Notes: generated by a model from the letters alone, not told the origin. Shown: positions 8,990-18,091, counted from the first letter of the stretch. The stretch is DNA of 64,000 nucleotides from Arcobacter iocasae (GCF_042214795.1 NZ_CP090177.1:496001-560000); one strand, 5' to 3'. Translations and numbers: made by a program.

Positions 8990-10171
8990 ATGAAAAAAAT
9001 ACTTATACTAGGAGGTGGTTTTGCTGGGATAGATGCAGCAGCTCACCTTAAAAAAATGAATTATGATGTGACTTTAGTAACTGACAGAGATTATTTCTAT
9101 ATATATCCAACTTCTATTTGGATTCCAACCCATGAAATTCAATTTAAAGATACTTGCATAGATTTAAATGAACTACAAAAAGCACATGGTTTTAATCTTA
9201 TAATTGATGCTGTAAATAAAATATCAAAAGAAAATAATAGTGTTACACTACAAAGTGGTAAAGTTATCAGTGACTATGATTATCTTGTTATTGCCCTTGG
9301 TGCTTCAAAAATGAAACCAAAGGGAGTAGAAAATACTCTTTCTATCTGTGGAGTGCCAGAACAATCACTAGCTATTAGAGATGCCTTAGATAAACTCATA
9401 GAAAAAGGATTTGGTAAAATAGCAATGGGTTTTGGGGGTAATCCAAAAGATACATCTGCTGTACGAGGAGGACCAGGTTTTGAACTACTTTTTAATGTTC
9501 ACAATATGCTTAAGAAAAAAAGAATACGAGATAAATTTGAACTAACTTTCTTTGCACCCATGACAGAACCTGGAAAAAGAATGGGACCAAATGCACTTAA
9601 GATGATGTCTACTATGTTTGACAAACTAAAAATCAAACAACACTTTGGGAAAAAAATTACCCATTTTGAAAAAGATGGTGTAGTATTTGAAGATGAAAGT
9701 AAACTTGATGCCGATTTAGTAATGTTTATACCAGCAGGTGATGGACATGAGATTATTAAAGAATCTGACCTTCCTACAAATGATACTGGCTTTATTAAAA
9801 CAGATGATTACTCTTGTGTTTTAAATGAGGATGGAAGTCTAAGTAATATTTATGCTATTGGTGATGTAGCTTCGCTAGAAGGTTATGATTGGAGAGCAAA
9901 ACAAGGTCATGTAGCAGAAGTTATGGCAAAAAATGCTGCACATAATATACACCAAAGAGAACAAAATAAAACTAACTTCAAAGGATACCATGAACACTTA
10001 AATATACTTTGTGTAATGGATACAGGAAATGGAGCGGCTTTTGTTTATAGGGACGAAAAAAAAGCATTTATGCTTCCAATGCCTATATTTGGTCACTGGC
10101 TTAAAAAAGGTTGGGGAGTATATTGTCGTAATACAAAACTTGGGAAAATACCTAGAATACCTGGGATGTAA
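8990..10171 (+). CDS. FAD/NAD(P)-dependent oxidoreductase, sulfide:quinone reductase-like
   Basis: The 393-residue protein has an N-terminal dinucleotide-binding motif ILGGGFAGIDAAAHLKK, the run DYDYLVIALGAS, and a C-terminal FAD motif NIYAIGDVASLEG. This is the architecture of SQR, flavocytochrome c sulfide dehydrogenase and type II NADH dehydrogenases. The tail (FGHWLKKGWGVYCRN) resembles SQR-like membrane-peripheral flavoproteins. Cysteines are few (for example in LSICGVPEQS and NILCVMDTGNG), and I cannot confirm the three redox cysteines of true sulfide:quinone reductases. Function is therefore given only at family level. It is followed by a strong terminator-like hairpin. Confidence 0.75.
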   Translation: MKKILILGGGFAGIDAAAHLKKMNYDVTLVTDRDYFYIYPTSIWIPTHEIQFKDTCIDLNELQKAHGFNLIIDAVNKISKENNSVTLQSGKVISDYDYLVIALGASKMKPKGVENTLSICGVPEQSLAIRDALDKLIEKGFGKIAMGFGGNPKDTSAVRGGPGFELLFNVHNMLKKKRIRDKFELTFFAPMTEPGKRMGPNALKMMSTMFDKLKIKQHFGKKITHFEKDGVVFEDESKLDADLVMFIPAGDGHEIIKESDLPTNDTGFIKTDDYSCVLNEDGSLSNIYAIGDVASLEGYDWRAKQGHVAEVMAKNAAHNIHQREQNKTNFKGYHEHLNILCVMDTGNGAAFVYRDEKKAFMLPMPIFGHWLKKGWGVYCRNTKLGKIPRIPGM

Positions 10172-10196
10172 AAGCTTAAGTATGCTTTGAAGTTTT

Positions 10197-10234
10197 ATGA
10201 AAAAATATAGCCAAATCAGCTATACTTTTTTCAT
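10197..10234 (+). terminator. Rho-independent terminator after the SQR-like gene
   Basis: The left arm ATGAAAAAATATAGC (10197-10211) pairs with GCTATACTTTTTTCAT (10219-10234) with a single bulged C and a 7-base loop, giving an A-tract, stem and T-tract. It overlaps a possible upstream ATG of the next reading frame at 10197, which argues that translation there starts later. Confidence 0.65.
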
Positions 10235-10751
10235 GAAATATATAATTACTATACTATTAACCATCTTATTTATAGGCTGTAGCGCATCTAATATTCAAGT
10301 TGAAAAAAATCTAACTAAGGATAAGTTGGCTATTTTATTATCTTCATTAAATAATAAAGTCAATAAAAAAGAAGCCAAAATTCTCTCCAATGAAATGTTT
10401 AAACAATCCCAATTTTTAAAAGAATCATACGATTTAGTAAGCCCTCCTTTATTTCAAAACTTTTTAGTAAATATTGGATTAAAAGATAAAGGCTTATGCT
10501 GGCAATTTGCATATGATATGCTAAAACATGCAAAAAGTTTAGATTTAAAAAGCTTTGATTATTATATAGGTGGAGCAAATATTGGTGACTATTGGAGAGA
10601 ACACACCACTTTGGTAGTTACCTGCAAAGATTGTAACTTTAGTGATGGAATAGTTCTTGACCCATGGAGAAATTCAGGAGAATTATTTTACTCAAAAGTG
10701 AAAAATGATACTCAATATGTTTGGTCTCAAAGGGGTGAAAAAAGGAATTGA
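10233..10751 (+). CDS. putative lipoprotein of unknown function
   Basis: I do not recognise this protein. I chose the ATG at 10233 (172 residues) rather than 10197, because the earlier one lies in a terminator stem. The later start also gives a clean signal peptide, MKYIITILLTILFIGCSASN, ending in a lipobox-like LFIGC. The mature part contains DKGLCWQFAYDML, FDYYIGGANIGDYWREHTTLVV and DGIVLDPWRNSG. The Cys-Trp, His and Asp order (C...H...D) hints at a transglutaminase-like or NlpC-like papain fold, but this is a guess. Neither candidate start has a good Shine-Dalgarno. The gene may be expressed by readthrough. Confidence 0.6.
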   Translation: MKYIITILLTILFIGCSASNIQVEKNLTKDKLAILLSSLNNKVNKKEAKILSNEMFKQSQFLKESYDLVSPPLFQNFLVNIGLKDKGLCWQFAYDMLKHAKSLDLKSFDYYIGGANIGDYWREHTTLVVTCKDCNFSDGIVLDPWRNSGELFYSKVKNDTQYVWSQRGEKRN

Positions 10752-10820
10752 TAAAATAGATATACAAATTACTGATCTGTGTAAATTTCCCCATTTTAGC
10801 GATATCATAAATAGATAAGG

Positions 10821-10826
10821 TATAAT
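10821..10826 (+). promoter_or_regulatory. -10 box for the BCCT transporter
   Basis: TATAAT is located 24 bases before the ATG at 10850, followed by an AAAGGAG Shine-Dalgarno at 10840-10846. Confidence 0.55.
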
Positions 10827-10849
10827 GCATTTTTTTGTAAAGGAGAATA

Positions 10850-12847
10850 ATGAAAAATGAAAAAAACTCAACTATTTTAAAACCAGTATTTTATCCCTCG
10901 GTTGCTATTATTGCATTACTTGTGATATTTGCAATGACAATGCCTCAAGTAGCAGGTGAAACTTTTAATGGAGTAAAACATTTCATAGCAGATAAATTTG
11001 GTTGGCTTTATATGCTTAGTGTTGGAATTTTTGCTATATTTGTAATCTTTCTTGCAATATCTCCTTTTGGAAGATTTAAATTAGGGCCTGACCAATCAAA
11101 ACCTGCCTATAGTCATATTTCGTGGTTTGCTATGCTTTTTAGTGCAGGTATGGGAATTGGACTGATGTTTTGGGGTGTAGCAGAACCTGTTATGCACTAT
11201 GGAGCACCTCCTGTTGGTGACAAAGAGACAATTGAAGCTGCTAAACAAGCTATGCGAATCACTTTTTTTCACTGGGGATTACATGCTTGGGCAATATATG
11301 CTGTTGTTGGTTTAGTACTAGCGTATTTTTCTTTTAGACATGGATTACCTCTTTCTATTAGATCAGCTCTTTATCCAATGATAGGAGAGAAAATTTATGG
11401 AAAAATAGGACATACAGTTGATACAATAGCAATACTTGGAACTGTTTTTGGTGTTGCAACTTCATTGGGACTAGGAGTATTACAAGTCAATGCTGGACTT
11501 AATTATATTTTTGATATTCCTGTTGGACTTACAACACAAATTATATTAATTGCTATTATTACAACTATGGCAACAGTTTCTGTTGTTTTAGGACTTGATG
11601 GAGGAATTAAACGATTATCGGAATTGAATCTTTATCTTGCACTAGCACTTGTTTTATTTGTGTTTTTAGCAGGTCCAAGCTTCTTTTTACTTGGAGCATT
11701 AGTTCAAAATATAGGAAATTATTTATCGCATATTGTACAAATGACTTTCAACCAATACATTTATCTAGATACAAAATGGATGGGATCTTGGACATTCTTT
11801 TATTGGGCTTGGTGGATTGCATGGGCACCTTTTGTTGGGATGTTTATTGCACGAGTTTCAAGAGGTAGAACTATAAGAGAGTTTGTTCTTGGTGTTTTAT
11901 TTGTTCCTGTTGGATTTACTTTAGTTTGGATGACAGTTTTTGGTAATAGTGCATTGCATTCAATTATGAAAGAAGGATTTACTAGTCTAAGTTCAGCTGT
12001 ATCAGCAGATGTTGCAACTGCCTTATTTAAATTTTTAGAGCACTTCCCTTTTTCTAGTGTTATTTCAATCCTTGCCATTATCTTAGTTATTACTTTCTTT
12101 GTAACTTCTTCAGATTCAGGTTCATTGGTAGTTGATACTATTTCAAGTGGAGGAAGAGAAAATAATCCTGTATGGCAAAGAATATTTTGGGCAGTACTGG
12201 AAGGTGTTGTTGCAGCAGCGCTACTAATAGCTGGTGGATTAGGAGCTTTACAAGCAGCTTCTATTGTTATTGCTTTACCTTTTGCTATTATTATGCTTAT
12301 TGCATGTTGGGGACTTTATAAAGCCTTACATTTAGAATCTATTCGATATGACTCACTTCAACATCATATGAATGCAGGACGACATGGAGAGGTATCTGGA
12401 ACTTGGCAAAATAGACTTTCAAGACTTATTGAATTTCCAACGCCAGATGAAACACGAAGATATATCAATGAAGATGTAATTACTGCCATGAAAAATGTAG
12501 AAGAAGAGCTTGAAAGACATGGTTGGAATGTAGAAGTTACCAATAATAAAGAGAAAAGTGTTTCTGTTTTAACAGTAGAACACAATGGTGATTTAGACTT
12601 TACTTATGAAGTAAGATTTAGTAGATATGATACACCAACATATGCATTTCCTGAAATACTTAATCCAAATCATGAACAAAAGAAATACGCTAGAGCAGAA
12701 GTTTACTTACAAGATGGGAATAAAGCCTATGATATTTATGGATATGAGATGGATGTAGTTGCAAGTGATATTATTGATCAGTTTGAAAAACACAGACACT
12801 TTTTACATATTACTGCAGGACTAAATCCTGTTATACCTATAGATTAA
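10850..12847 (+). CDS. BCCT family betaine/choline/carnitine transporter, BetT-like
   Basis: The 665-residue protein has about twelve membrane helices. The Gly-rich stretch SAGMGIGLMFWGVAEP in the third helix and the tryptophan-rich run FFYWAWWIAWAPFVGMFIARVSRG are the signature of the BCCT family (sodium- or proton-coupled uptake of quaternary amines). A C-terminal cytoplasmic extension of about 150 residues follows the last helix. This is as in BetT-type members, where such tails sense osmotic stress. The exact substrate (choline or glycine betaine) is inferred only from resemblance. No choline dehydrogenase genes are nearby. It has a clear promoter and Shine-Dalgarno, and a hairpin follows its stop. 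Confidence 0.88.
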   Translation: MKNEKNSTILKPVFYPSVAIIALLVIFAMTMPQVAGETFNGVKHFIADKFGWLYMLSVGIFAIFVIFLAISPFGRFKLGPDQSKPAYSHISWFAMLFSAGMGIGLMFWGVAEPVMHYGAPPVGDKETIEAAKQAMRITFFHWGLHAWAIYAVVGLVLAYFSFRHGLPLSIRSALYPMIGEKIYGKIGHTVDTIAILGTVFGVATSLGLGVLQVNAGLNYIFDIPVGLTTQIILIAIITTMATVSVVLGLDGGIKRLSELNLYLALALVLFVFLAGPSFFLLGALVQNIGNYLSHIVQMTFNQYIYLDTKWMGSWTFFYWAWWIAWAPFVGMFIARVSRGRTIREFVLGVLFVPVGFTLVWMTVFGNSALHSIMKEGFTSLSSAVSADVATALFKFLEHFPFSSVISILAIILVITFFVTSSDSGSLVVDTISSGGRENNPVWQRIFWAVLEGVVAAALLIAGGLGALQAASIVIALPFAIIMLIACWGLYKALHLESIRYDSLQHHMNAGRHGEVSGTWQNRLSRLIEFPTPDETRRYINEDVITAMKNVEEELERHGWNVEVTNNKEKSVSVLTVEHNGDLDFTYEVRFSRYDTPTYAFPEILNPNHEQKKYARAEVYLQDGNKAYDIYGYEMDVVASDIIDQFEKHRHFLHITAGLNPVIPID

Positions 12848-12854
12848 AAAATTT

Positions 12855-12882
12855 AAGCCAATAGCTTTTAAGGCTGTTGGTT
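12855..12882. terminator. hairpin between the BCCT gene and elaA
   Basis: AAGCCAATAGC and GCTGTTGGTTT pair with G-U wobbles around a short loop, between two convergent genes. The T-tract is short. Confidence 0.5.
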
Positions 12883-12896
12883 TATTAAAACTTTCA

Positions 12897-13355
12897 TTAT
12901 ATTTTTGCTGATGGTCTAATCATATCTATATGAGAAATACCGTCTTCATCATATGGTTCAGTTATAACTTCAAATCCCAGTGATTCATAAAAGTTTTTCA
13001 AGTAAACTTGAGCGCCAATTTTAATACCCATTTGTGGAAATTGTTCTTCTGTGAAGCGAATTGCTTCATTCATTAATGCCCGTCCAATTTTCAAATTTCT
13101 AAATTTTTCTAAAGTCATAACACGACCAATAGATGGTTGTTCATATTTAACACTTGGGTCAACAACTCGAACATAAGCAGCTAATTCACCATTTAAAAAA
13201 ACAGAAAGATGCCATGAATGAAGATCCATATCATCAGTTTCTTGGTAAGGACATTGTTGTTCTACAACAAATACTGATTCACGCGCTTTAATTATATGAA
13301 ATAATTCCAAAGTACTCAAAGACTCCAATCGCGACCACTTAAAATCCAATTCCAT
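12897..13355 (-). CDS. elaA: GNAT family acetyltransferase, ElaA type
   Basis: This 152-residue protein aligns with ElaA along its length. RESVFVVEQQCPYQETDDMD covers the characteristic FVVEQ.CPY motif, SIGRVMTLEKFRNLKIGRALM is the acetyl-CoA binding motif A, and NFYESLGFEVITEPYDEDGI ends the fold. ElaA proteins are GNAT N-acyltransferases of uncertain substrate. It is convergent with the BCCT gene. Upstream, on its promoter side, lies an inverted repeat with 10-base arms (13379-13388 and 13415-13424). Confidence 0.85.
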   Translation of the reverse strand: MELDFKWSRLESLSTLELFHIIKARESVFVVEQQCPYQETDDMDLHSWHLSVFLNGELAAYVRVVDPSVKYEQPSIGRVMTLEKFRNLKIGRALMNEAIRFTEEQFPQMGIKIGAQVYLKNFYESLGFEVITEPYDEDGISHIDMIRPSAKI

Positions 13356-13646
13356 TAATTCATATCTCCTATTATAAATATCAATAAGTTTAGCAACTAT
13401 AGACTATAAATATCCTTATTGATACACAATATTGATTAGTATCTTGTTCACAGATTTATATTTTATTTTTACTCTACTCTCTTGAAGAACAAGTTCTCCG
13501 ATTCTCTTACTTTTACCTTTCAGTATTTAGTCACTTCGTTCCCGTATGTATTGACGAAAAGTAAGCAAAAACAAGAAGATTTAGGTGTTTATGAGAGTAC
13601 TTGATATAGGTACTTAAAAGTACCTATATTTTAGAGAAGTTATAAA
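13356..13646. repeat. gene-free spacer with a composite inverted-repeat element
   Basis: No gene is seen here. The spacer contains TATCAATAAG/CTTATTGATA inverted arms (13379-13388, 13415-13424). It also holds an element of about 125 bases at 13475-13599 bounded by TACTCTC and GAGAGTA, with an inner pair CTTACTTTT (13506-13514) and AAAAGTAAG (13557-13565). Its left 21 bases CTCTCTTGAAGAACAAGTTCT recur exactly at 15687-15707. Its right part (TTAGGTGTTTATGAGA) has a near copy at about 16100. Confidence 0.6.
13604..13629. terminator. 12-base perfect hairpin downstream of the GntP gene
   Basis: ATATAGGTACTT and AAGTACCTATAT form a perfect stem with a 2-base spacer, 18 bases past the GntP stop codon. 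The T-run is better in the plus direction, so it may insulate both sides. Confidence 0.55.
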
Positions 13647-14987
13647 TTAAAGTAAAATTCCAGCTAATAAATAAACAATAGCAATAGTTACAAGACCTTG
13701 AAGTAAAGTAGCTGTAGTATATGCTTTATATGCAGTTGCTACATCCATTTGACTAAATCTTGATACAACCCAAAAGAAACTATCATTTGCATGACTTACA
13801 GTCATTGCTCCTGCCCCAATTGCCATTACTGTTAATACTTTTCCAAGTTCACTATCTAAACCTAGACTTGCAAGTAAAGGATAAATTATAGTAGAAGTTA
13901 CAACTAATGCGGTTGTTGATGAACCTTGAGCTGATTTTAAAGCGGCTGCAATAATAAAAGGAACAAGAATACCTAAACTTAGGGTTTGAAGAACATCACC
14001 TAAATATGCTCCTATTCCACTTGCTTTTAACACAGCCCCTAAAGCTCCACCTGCACCTGTGATAATTAAAATCTCACCTGCATTTTTAATCCCTTCACCT
14101 ATCCAACCTGACAATCTCTCTTCATCAAACTTTGGTAAAAGCATCGTAGCAAATAGTAAACCAATAAATAAAGCATTTGTAGGATTCCCTAAAAATATAA
14201 ATAATTTATAAATAGAAGTTTCATTCATATCTTTAAAAACAAGTTTTATTATACTAGCTACTGCCATTAAAAGAATTGGAATAAAAATAGGTGCAAATGA
14301 TTTAAAAGTACTTGGTAATTCTCCATATTTTTCAATAACTTCACAATCTTTTTCTAGGTCAACAAGAGTATCTTCTCCACTTTTATAGATTTTTCCAGAA
14401 CGCAAAGCCCAAAAATATCCTGCAAGCATCGTTATAATAGAAATAAAGATACCAAAGATAATCACAAGTCCTAAATTATCAACCATCAAATTACCTGCTG
14501 CTGCAATAGGACCAGGTGTTGGAGGAACTAAAGTATGAGTTGCAAAAAGTCCAGTTGCCAAAGCGACACTCATAGCAACACCTGAAACTTTTAATTGCTT
14601 AACCATAGAGCGTTTTAAAGCATTTAAAATTACAAATCCACTATCACAAAAAACTGGAATAGAAACAATATATCCAATTACTGACATGGCTAATACAGGT
14701 CTTTTCTTTCCTACAATTTTTAAAATAACATTTGCCATCGTAATAGCAGCACCACTTTTTTCAAGTATTACTCCAATAATAGTTCCAAGAACAATCACAA
14801 TACCAATATAAGCTAATATTCCACCAAAGCCTTTGGTCATAGTACTTGCAATTTCATTGTAGCCCATACCAACACTGATTGCGATACCATACGCTGCAAT
14901 TAATAAAGCAATAAATGGATGTAATTTCCACTTGCTTGTAGCAAGAACAATAAAAATAACAGCAAGTAATAAAATAACTACTAACAT
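13647..14987 (-). CDS. GntP family proton symporter (gluconate/glycerate type permease)
   Basis: This 446-residue permease has about 12-14 hydrophobic helices. VIGYIVSIPVFCDSGFVILNAL and FATHTLVPPTPGPIAAAGNL are the hallmark GntP loops, and SHANDSFFWVVSRFS near the C-terminus completes the family pattern. GntP proteins import gluconate, fructuronate or other sugar acids with protons. No kinase or dehydratase for these lies nearby, so the substrate is open. It appears to be a single-gene unit ending in the hairpin at 13604-13629. Confidence 0.88.
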   Translation of the reverse strand: MLVVILLLAVIFIVLATSKWKLHPFIALLIAAYGIAISVGMGYNEIASTMTKGFGGILAYIGIVIVLGTIIGVILEKSGAAITMANVILKIVGKKRPVLAMSVIGYIVSIPVFCDSGFVILNALKRSMVKQLKVSGVAMSVALATGLFATHTLVPPTPGPIAAAGNLMVDNLGLVIIFGIFISIITMLAGYFWALRSGKIYKSGEDTLVDLEKDCEVIEKYGELPSTFKSFAPIFIPILLMAVASIIKLVFKDMNETSIYKLFIFLGNPTNALFIGLLFATMLLPKFDEERLSGWIGEGIKNAGEILIITGAGGALGAVLKASGIGAYLGDVLQTLSLGILVPFIIAAALKSAQGSSTTALVVTSTIIYPLLASLGLDSELGKVLTVMAIGAGAMTVSHANDSFFWVVSRFSQMDVATAYKAYTTATLLQGLVTIAIVYLLAGILL

Positions 14988-15105
14988 AAAACCCCTTTTG
15001 TATTTAAGAATATGTTCTTAAATTATTTTTAATTTTTAAAATTAATATAAAAAAAAAGTATAACAAAAAAAAGTAAAATTTTCAGATTTAAAATGCAAAT
15101 GTATT

Positions 15106-15540
15106 TTAATTTTTAGAAATTATTTCTTTTGGGTTTTGATTATTTATTCTACAAAAAAATACAACAATTGAATAGATAAGAATAAAATATAATAGTATTG
15201 GAGTAAAAGCCATAAAAGCAGAAATAAGTAAAATCCCATACAACCAATCACTTATGTACTGAAAATAAGGAATAATATAACTAGTTCCAGACATTGTTCC
15301 TTCATTCCAACCTGTTGTATTCATTAAAAATAGTATATTTATTAAAACTATTAAGAAAAAAGCAATTTTGGTAGAGTGTTTGTTATTTTTTAAAAAAATT
15401 CTTACAAAAAACGATATAAGACAGCTTATAAAAAATAAAGAGAGAATGGCTTTTGAATCATCAGTATAATCACCACTTAATAATATAGTTATAATAAAGT
15501 ATACAATTATGAAAAAAACTATTTTAAAAAATAAATTCAT
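15106..15540 (-). CDS. hypothetical membrane protein, four predicted helices
   Basis: I do not recognise this 144-residue protein. It has four hydrophobic stretches: 4-22, about 33-50, about 60-75 and about 100-130. A polar loop NTTGWNEGTMSGTSYIIPYF lies before the last pair. Base composition matches its neighbours. It stands alone between the GntP gene and a gene-free region, with no good Shine-Dalgarno that I can see. Confidence 0.5.
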   Translation of the reverse strand: MNLFFKIVFFIIVYFIITILLSGDYTDDSKAILSLFFISCLISFFVRIFLKNNKHSTKIAFFLIVLINILFLMNTTGWNEGTMSGTSYIIPYFQYISDWLYGILLISAFMAFTPILLYFILIYSIVVFFCRINNQNPKEIISKN

Positions 15541-16237
15541 TTGTGTCCTATGTCAAGATTTATTTGAGTATTTTATTTAAAATTTCTGTAGTTAAAACAT
15601 GCATTATTCTAACAAAATAGTGTATATCTTCTCTTTAAATAAGTCATTTAGTGTATTTATTCTTTTTAGGAAAAATTATAACTTAGCTCTCTTGAAGAAC
15701 AAGTTCTTCGCTTTCTCACTTTTTAATTGTAAAAAGTAAGACAAAAAGCAACCAGACAAATTGATGAAGGCAAAGCTCCCCTCCAGTTTTAAAATAAGTT
15801 TTCTGCCTTGCGGAACTCGTCGAAAAAGTCCATTTAGGACTTTTATCTCCTCAAACAGTCCTCAGGCTTTCCCGAAAATTATTTCAAAACTTCCGGCTTC
15901 TTCAAAGTCTGGGGAAGAAGAAAAGTTCAAACTATCATTTGTAAATTGAGCTAGTATAAGTTAGGTATCTAAATAAATCAAAAATGTAAATGTCTTTATC
16001 CCACATCTACAGAAGCTAAGCATTTGATTTATTTCTATAGAGTTATAGTTATCACCTGACCCCTTTTCCTTCACACAAAGTAAGAGAAGAAAATACCTTT
16101 AGGTGTTCATGAGAAGCATTTTCATATCTTATTAATTAAATAAGTATCCTCGTATCTGCATGATATAATAAAACATTCCCAAAATATAGACAGAAATTCA
16201 TTCTGTTAATTTATAAATAATAGAAAAAAAATTAATT
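15541..16237. repeat. about 700 bases without a gene; contains a repeat-like, locally GC-richer block
   Basis: No convincing gene is present. From 15687 the sequence repeats the 21-base left end of the element at 13475. A short hairpin follows (ACTTTTT with AAAAAGT near 15718-15737). Then comes a block at about 15750-15930 that is visibly richer in G and C than its surroundings and contains the hairpin AAGTCC-ATTTA-GGACTT. At about 16080-16120 a near copy of the right end of the 13.5-kb element appears. A 62-codon frame at 15761-15949 looks like non-coding repeat rather than a protein. Confidence 0.55.
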
Positions 16238-17266
16238 TTAGAGATTTTTTTCTTTCCACTGAGTAGGAGTTATTCCATACCATTTTTTAAAAGCTCTAAA
16301 AAATGTACTTATATCAAGATAACCAATGTTTAAAGATATTGTTAACAAATCTATATTTCTTGAAAGATAATAAATAGATAATTTTTTTCTAACTTCTAAT
16401 AAAATTTTACTAAAACTGGTACCTTCTTCTTTTAATTTTTTTTGTAATACTCGAGGAGTTAATCCAGCTTTTAAAGAAATACTTTTAAGTGATATATCTA
16501 ATTGTGTTGAAGATATTAAAATTAGTCCTGAAATTTTTTCTTTTAATCCACCCTCATTTAATTTTAAATTTAGTGCATCTTCTGCTTCTTTTTCAAATAC
16601 TTTTAATAAATATTCGTTTGCTGATATAGTTTCAATTTTTATACAATTTTTACTAAAATGAATTGAATTTTCTTCTTGACAAAAAAATGTTTTTATCCCA
16701 ACTACTTTTTTATCTTCTAGGGGAAAAGTTGGTTCTTCTTGTATAAATTTCATATATGATGGTTCGATACTTTTAGGAATAATATAATTAATTAAATGAA
16801 TAATATTAAAAAAATGTATCATTACAAGATAATTTTCCAAGTCAACTAAAATACCATTTTCATCATGGAAATACAACACTATTTTATAGCCATCTTCATC
16901 ATCAGTAAAAACTAACTTCATTTTTTTACCAATTAAAGCATAATATTTACAAAACTTGCTCAAAGCTTCATGTACATCTTTTGAGTGAATCATTAAATAA
17001 CCCAATATCCCTAGATTATTTGGAGTGGAGTGTTTTGCTAGATTATATAAAATTGTATAATCTTTCTTTTCATCTAAAACACTTAAAATTGGATCTTTTA
17101 AAAATGACATTCCAACTGTAAAATCATCTTGTGCAATTATTTTAGAAGTTATTCCTTTTCTTTCTAAAAATTTTTTTAAATTAAAATTAGATTCTTTTTC
17201 TAAAATACCTAATATCATCAATGCAATTTTTAATGGTAGCTGAGCTTCACTGTTTTTATACGCCAA
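16238..17266 (-). CDS. AraC family transcriptional regulator
   Basis: This 342-residue protein has an N-terminal ligand-binding region of the arabinose-binding-like type found in OruR/ArgR-type AraC regulators (about 20-200). The C-terminal double helix-turn-helix (about 245-340) includes ISLKAGLTPRVLQKKLKEEG and SLNIGYLDISTFFRAFKKWYG, ending with the classic GITPTQWKEK. Proteins of this layout sense a small molecule and activate neighbouring genes. It is divergent, with only about 80 bases of spacer, from the membrane-protein/rhodanese cassette at 17349-18448, its most likely target. The effector is unknown. Confidence 0.88.
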   Translation of the reverse strand: MAYKNSEAQLPLKIALMILGILEKESNFNLKKFLERKGITSKIIAQDDFTVGMSFLKDPILSVLDEKKDYTILYNLAKHSTPNNLGILGYLMIHSKDVHEALSKFCKYYALIGKKMKLVFTDDEDGYKIVLYFHDENGILVDLENYLVMIHFFNIIHLINYIIPKSIEPSYMKFIQEEPTFPLEDKKVVGIKTFFCQEENSIHFSKNCIKIETISANEYLLKVFEKEAEDALNLKLNEGGLKEKISGLILISSTQLDISLKSISLKAGLTPRVLQKKLKEEGTSFSKILLEVRKKLSIYYLSRNIDLLTISLNIGYLDISTFFRAFKKWYGITPTQWKEKNL

Positions 17267-17348
17267 TTGTAACCTCTGGTTCGTAAAATATCATAAGATA
17301 ATCTGGTCACTATTGTATCATCTTTTAAATAAACATACAGGAGGACTT

Positions 17349-17768
17349 ATGAAGTTTTATTATCTATTATTATCATTTCATCTTATTTCAGTAATTACAT
17401 GGATTTCAACTATAGTTTACATTGGTAGGCTTATTTTTCTACAACTTGGCAACAAAAATACCAATCTTCAAGAAGAAGCTTATTTAATTTATAAAAAAAT
17501 CTCAATGCCTGCTTTCATTGCTACTATTTTTTTTGGAATTATTTTACTTTTTTTAAATAAATCACTTTTAGAAACAGGTTTTTGGATTTATATTAAATTC
17601 TTTTTAATTTCACTAATCATTATAGTTCATCATTTATGTAAAATTTATTTAAATCAAATTGAAAAAGATGAATTAAAAAAGAGTAATCAATATTTAAAAT
17701 ATTTGAGTTTATCACCTCTTTTTTTTACTGCTTTAATTATTATTTTAACAATAAATAAACCTTTTTAG
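17349..17768 (+). CDS. small CopD/HemJ-like membrane protein
   Basis: I placed the start at 17349 because GGAGG at 17340-17344 is a near-ideal Shine-Dalgarno for it. The longer frame from 17313 lacks one. The resulting 139-residue protein has four hydrophobic helices. SFHLISVITWISTIVYIGRL at the N-terminus and IVHHLCKIYLNQIEKDE later resemble the His/Trp pattern of the HemJ/UPF0093 and CopD families, which bind heme or copper in the membrane. It is the first gene of a three-gene cassette divergent from the AraC regulator, with tight spacing to the next gene. Confidence 0.65.
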   Translation: MKFYYLLLSFHLISVITWISTIVYIGRLIFLQLGNKNTNLQEEAYLIYKKISMPAFIATIFFGIILLFLNKSLLETGFWIYIKFFLISLIIIVHHLCKIYLNQIEKDELKKSNQYLKYLSLSPLFFTALIIILTINKPF

Positions 17769-17776
17769 GAGAAGTA

Positions 17777-18079
17777 ATGTTTAAGAATCAATTTTCTAAC
17801 TTCAGACTTATTTCATACATCGAAGGTATATCTTATATTATTTTAGTTTTTATTGCTATGCCACTAAAATATTTAGAAGAAAATTTAGTTCTAATGAGAA
17901 TAATGGGAATGGGACATGGTCTTTTGTTTATGCTTTTTTGTATTTTTTTATTTAGCTATTCAAAAACGCATAATATAAATAAAGAAACTGTACTGAATTA
18001 TTTTATATATTCTCTCAGTCCTTTTGGATTTTTACTAATTGAAAATAGTTTAAAAAAAAAGTGTAATGAATGGTATTAA
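17777..18079 (+). CDS. DUF3817 family membrane protein
   Basis: This 100-residue protein reads FRLISYIEGISYIILVFIAM, then PLKYLEENLVLMRIMGMGHG, then FLLIENSLKKK. The order F(R/K)..(A/S)..EG.S...L....PLKY.........G..HG matches the DUF3817 family of small integral membrane proteins with about three helices. Its biochemical role is unknown. It starts 8 bases after the previous stop with a GGAG Shine-Dalgarno, so it is the second gene of the cassette controlled, presumably, by the divergent AraC protein. Confidence 0.75.
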   Translation: MFKNQFSNFRLISYIEGISYIILVFIAMPLKYLEENLVLMRIMGMGHGLLFMLFCIFLFSYSKTHNINKETVLNYFIYSLSPFGFLLIENSLKKKCNEWY

Positions 18080-18091
18080 AAAGGTGTAAAA

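Noticed and set aside
15761..15949. 62-codon open frame in gene-free DNA
   Set aside because: It lies in repeat-like sequence, has an odd Ser/Lys/Pro/Phe-rich composition, no Shine-Dalgarno and no recognisable domain.
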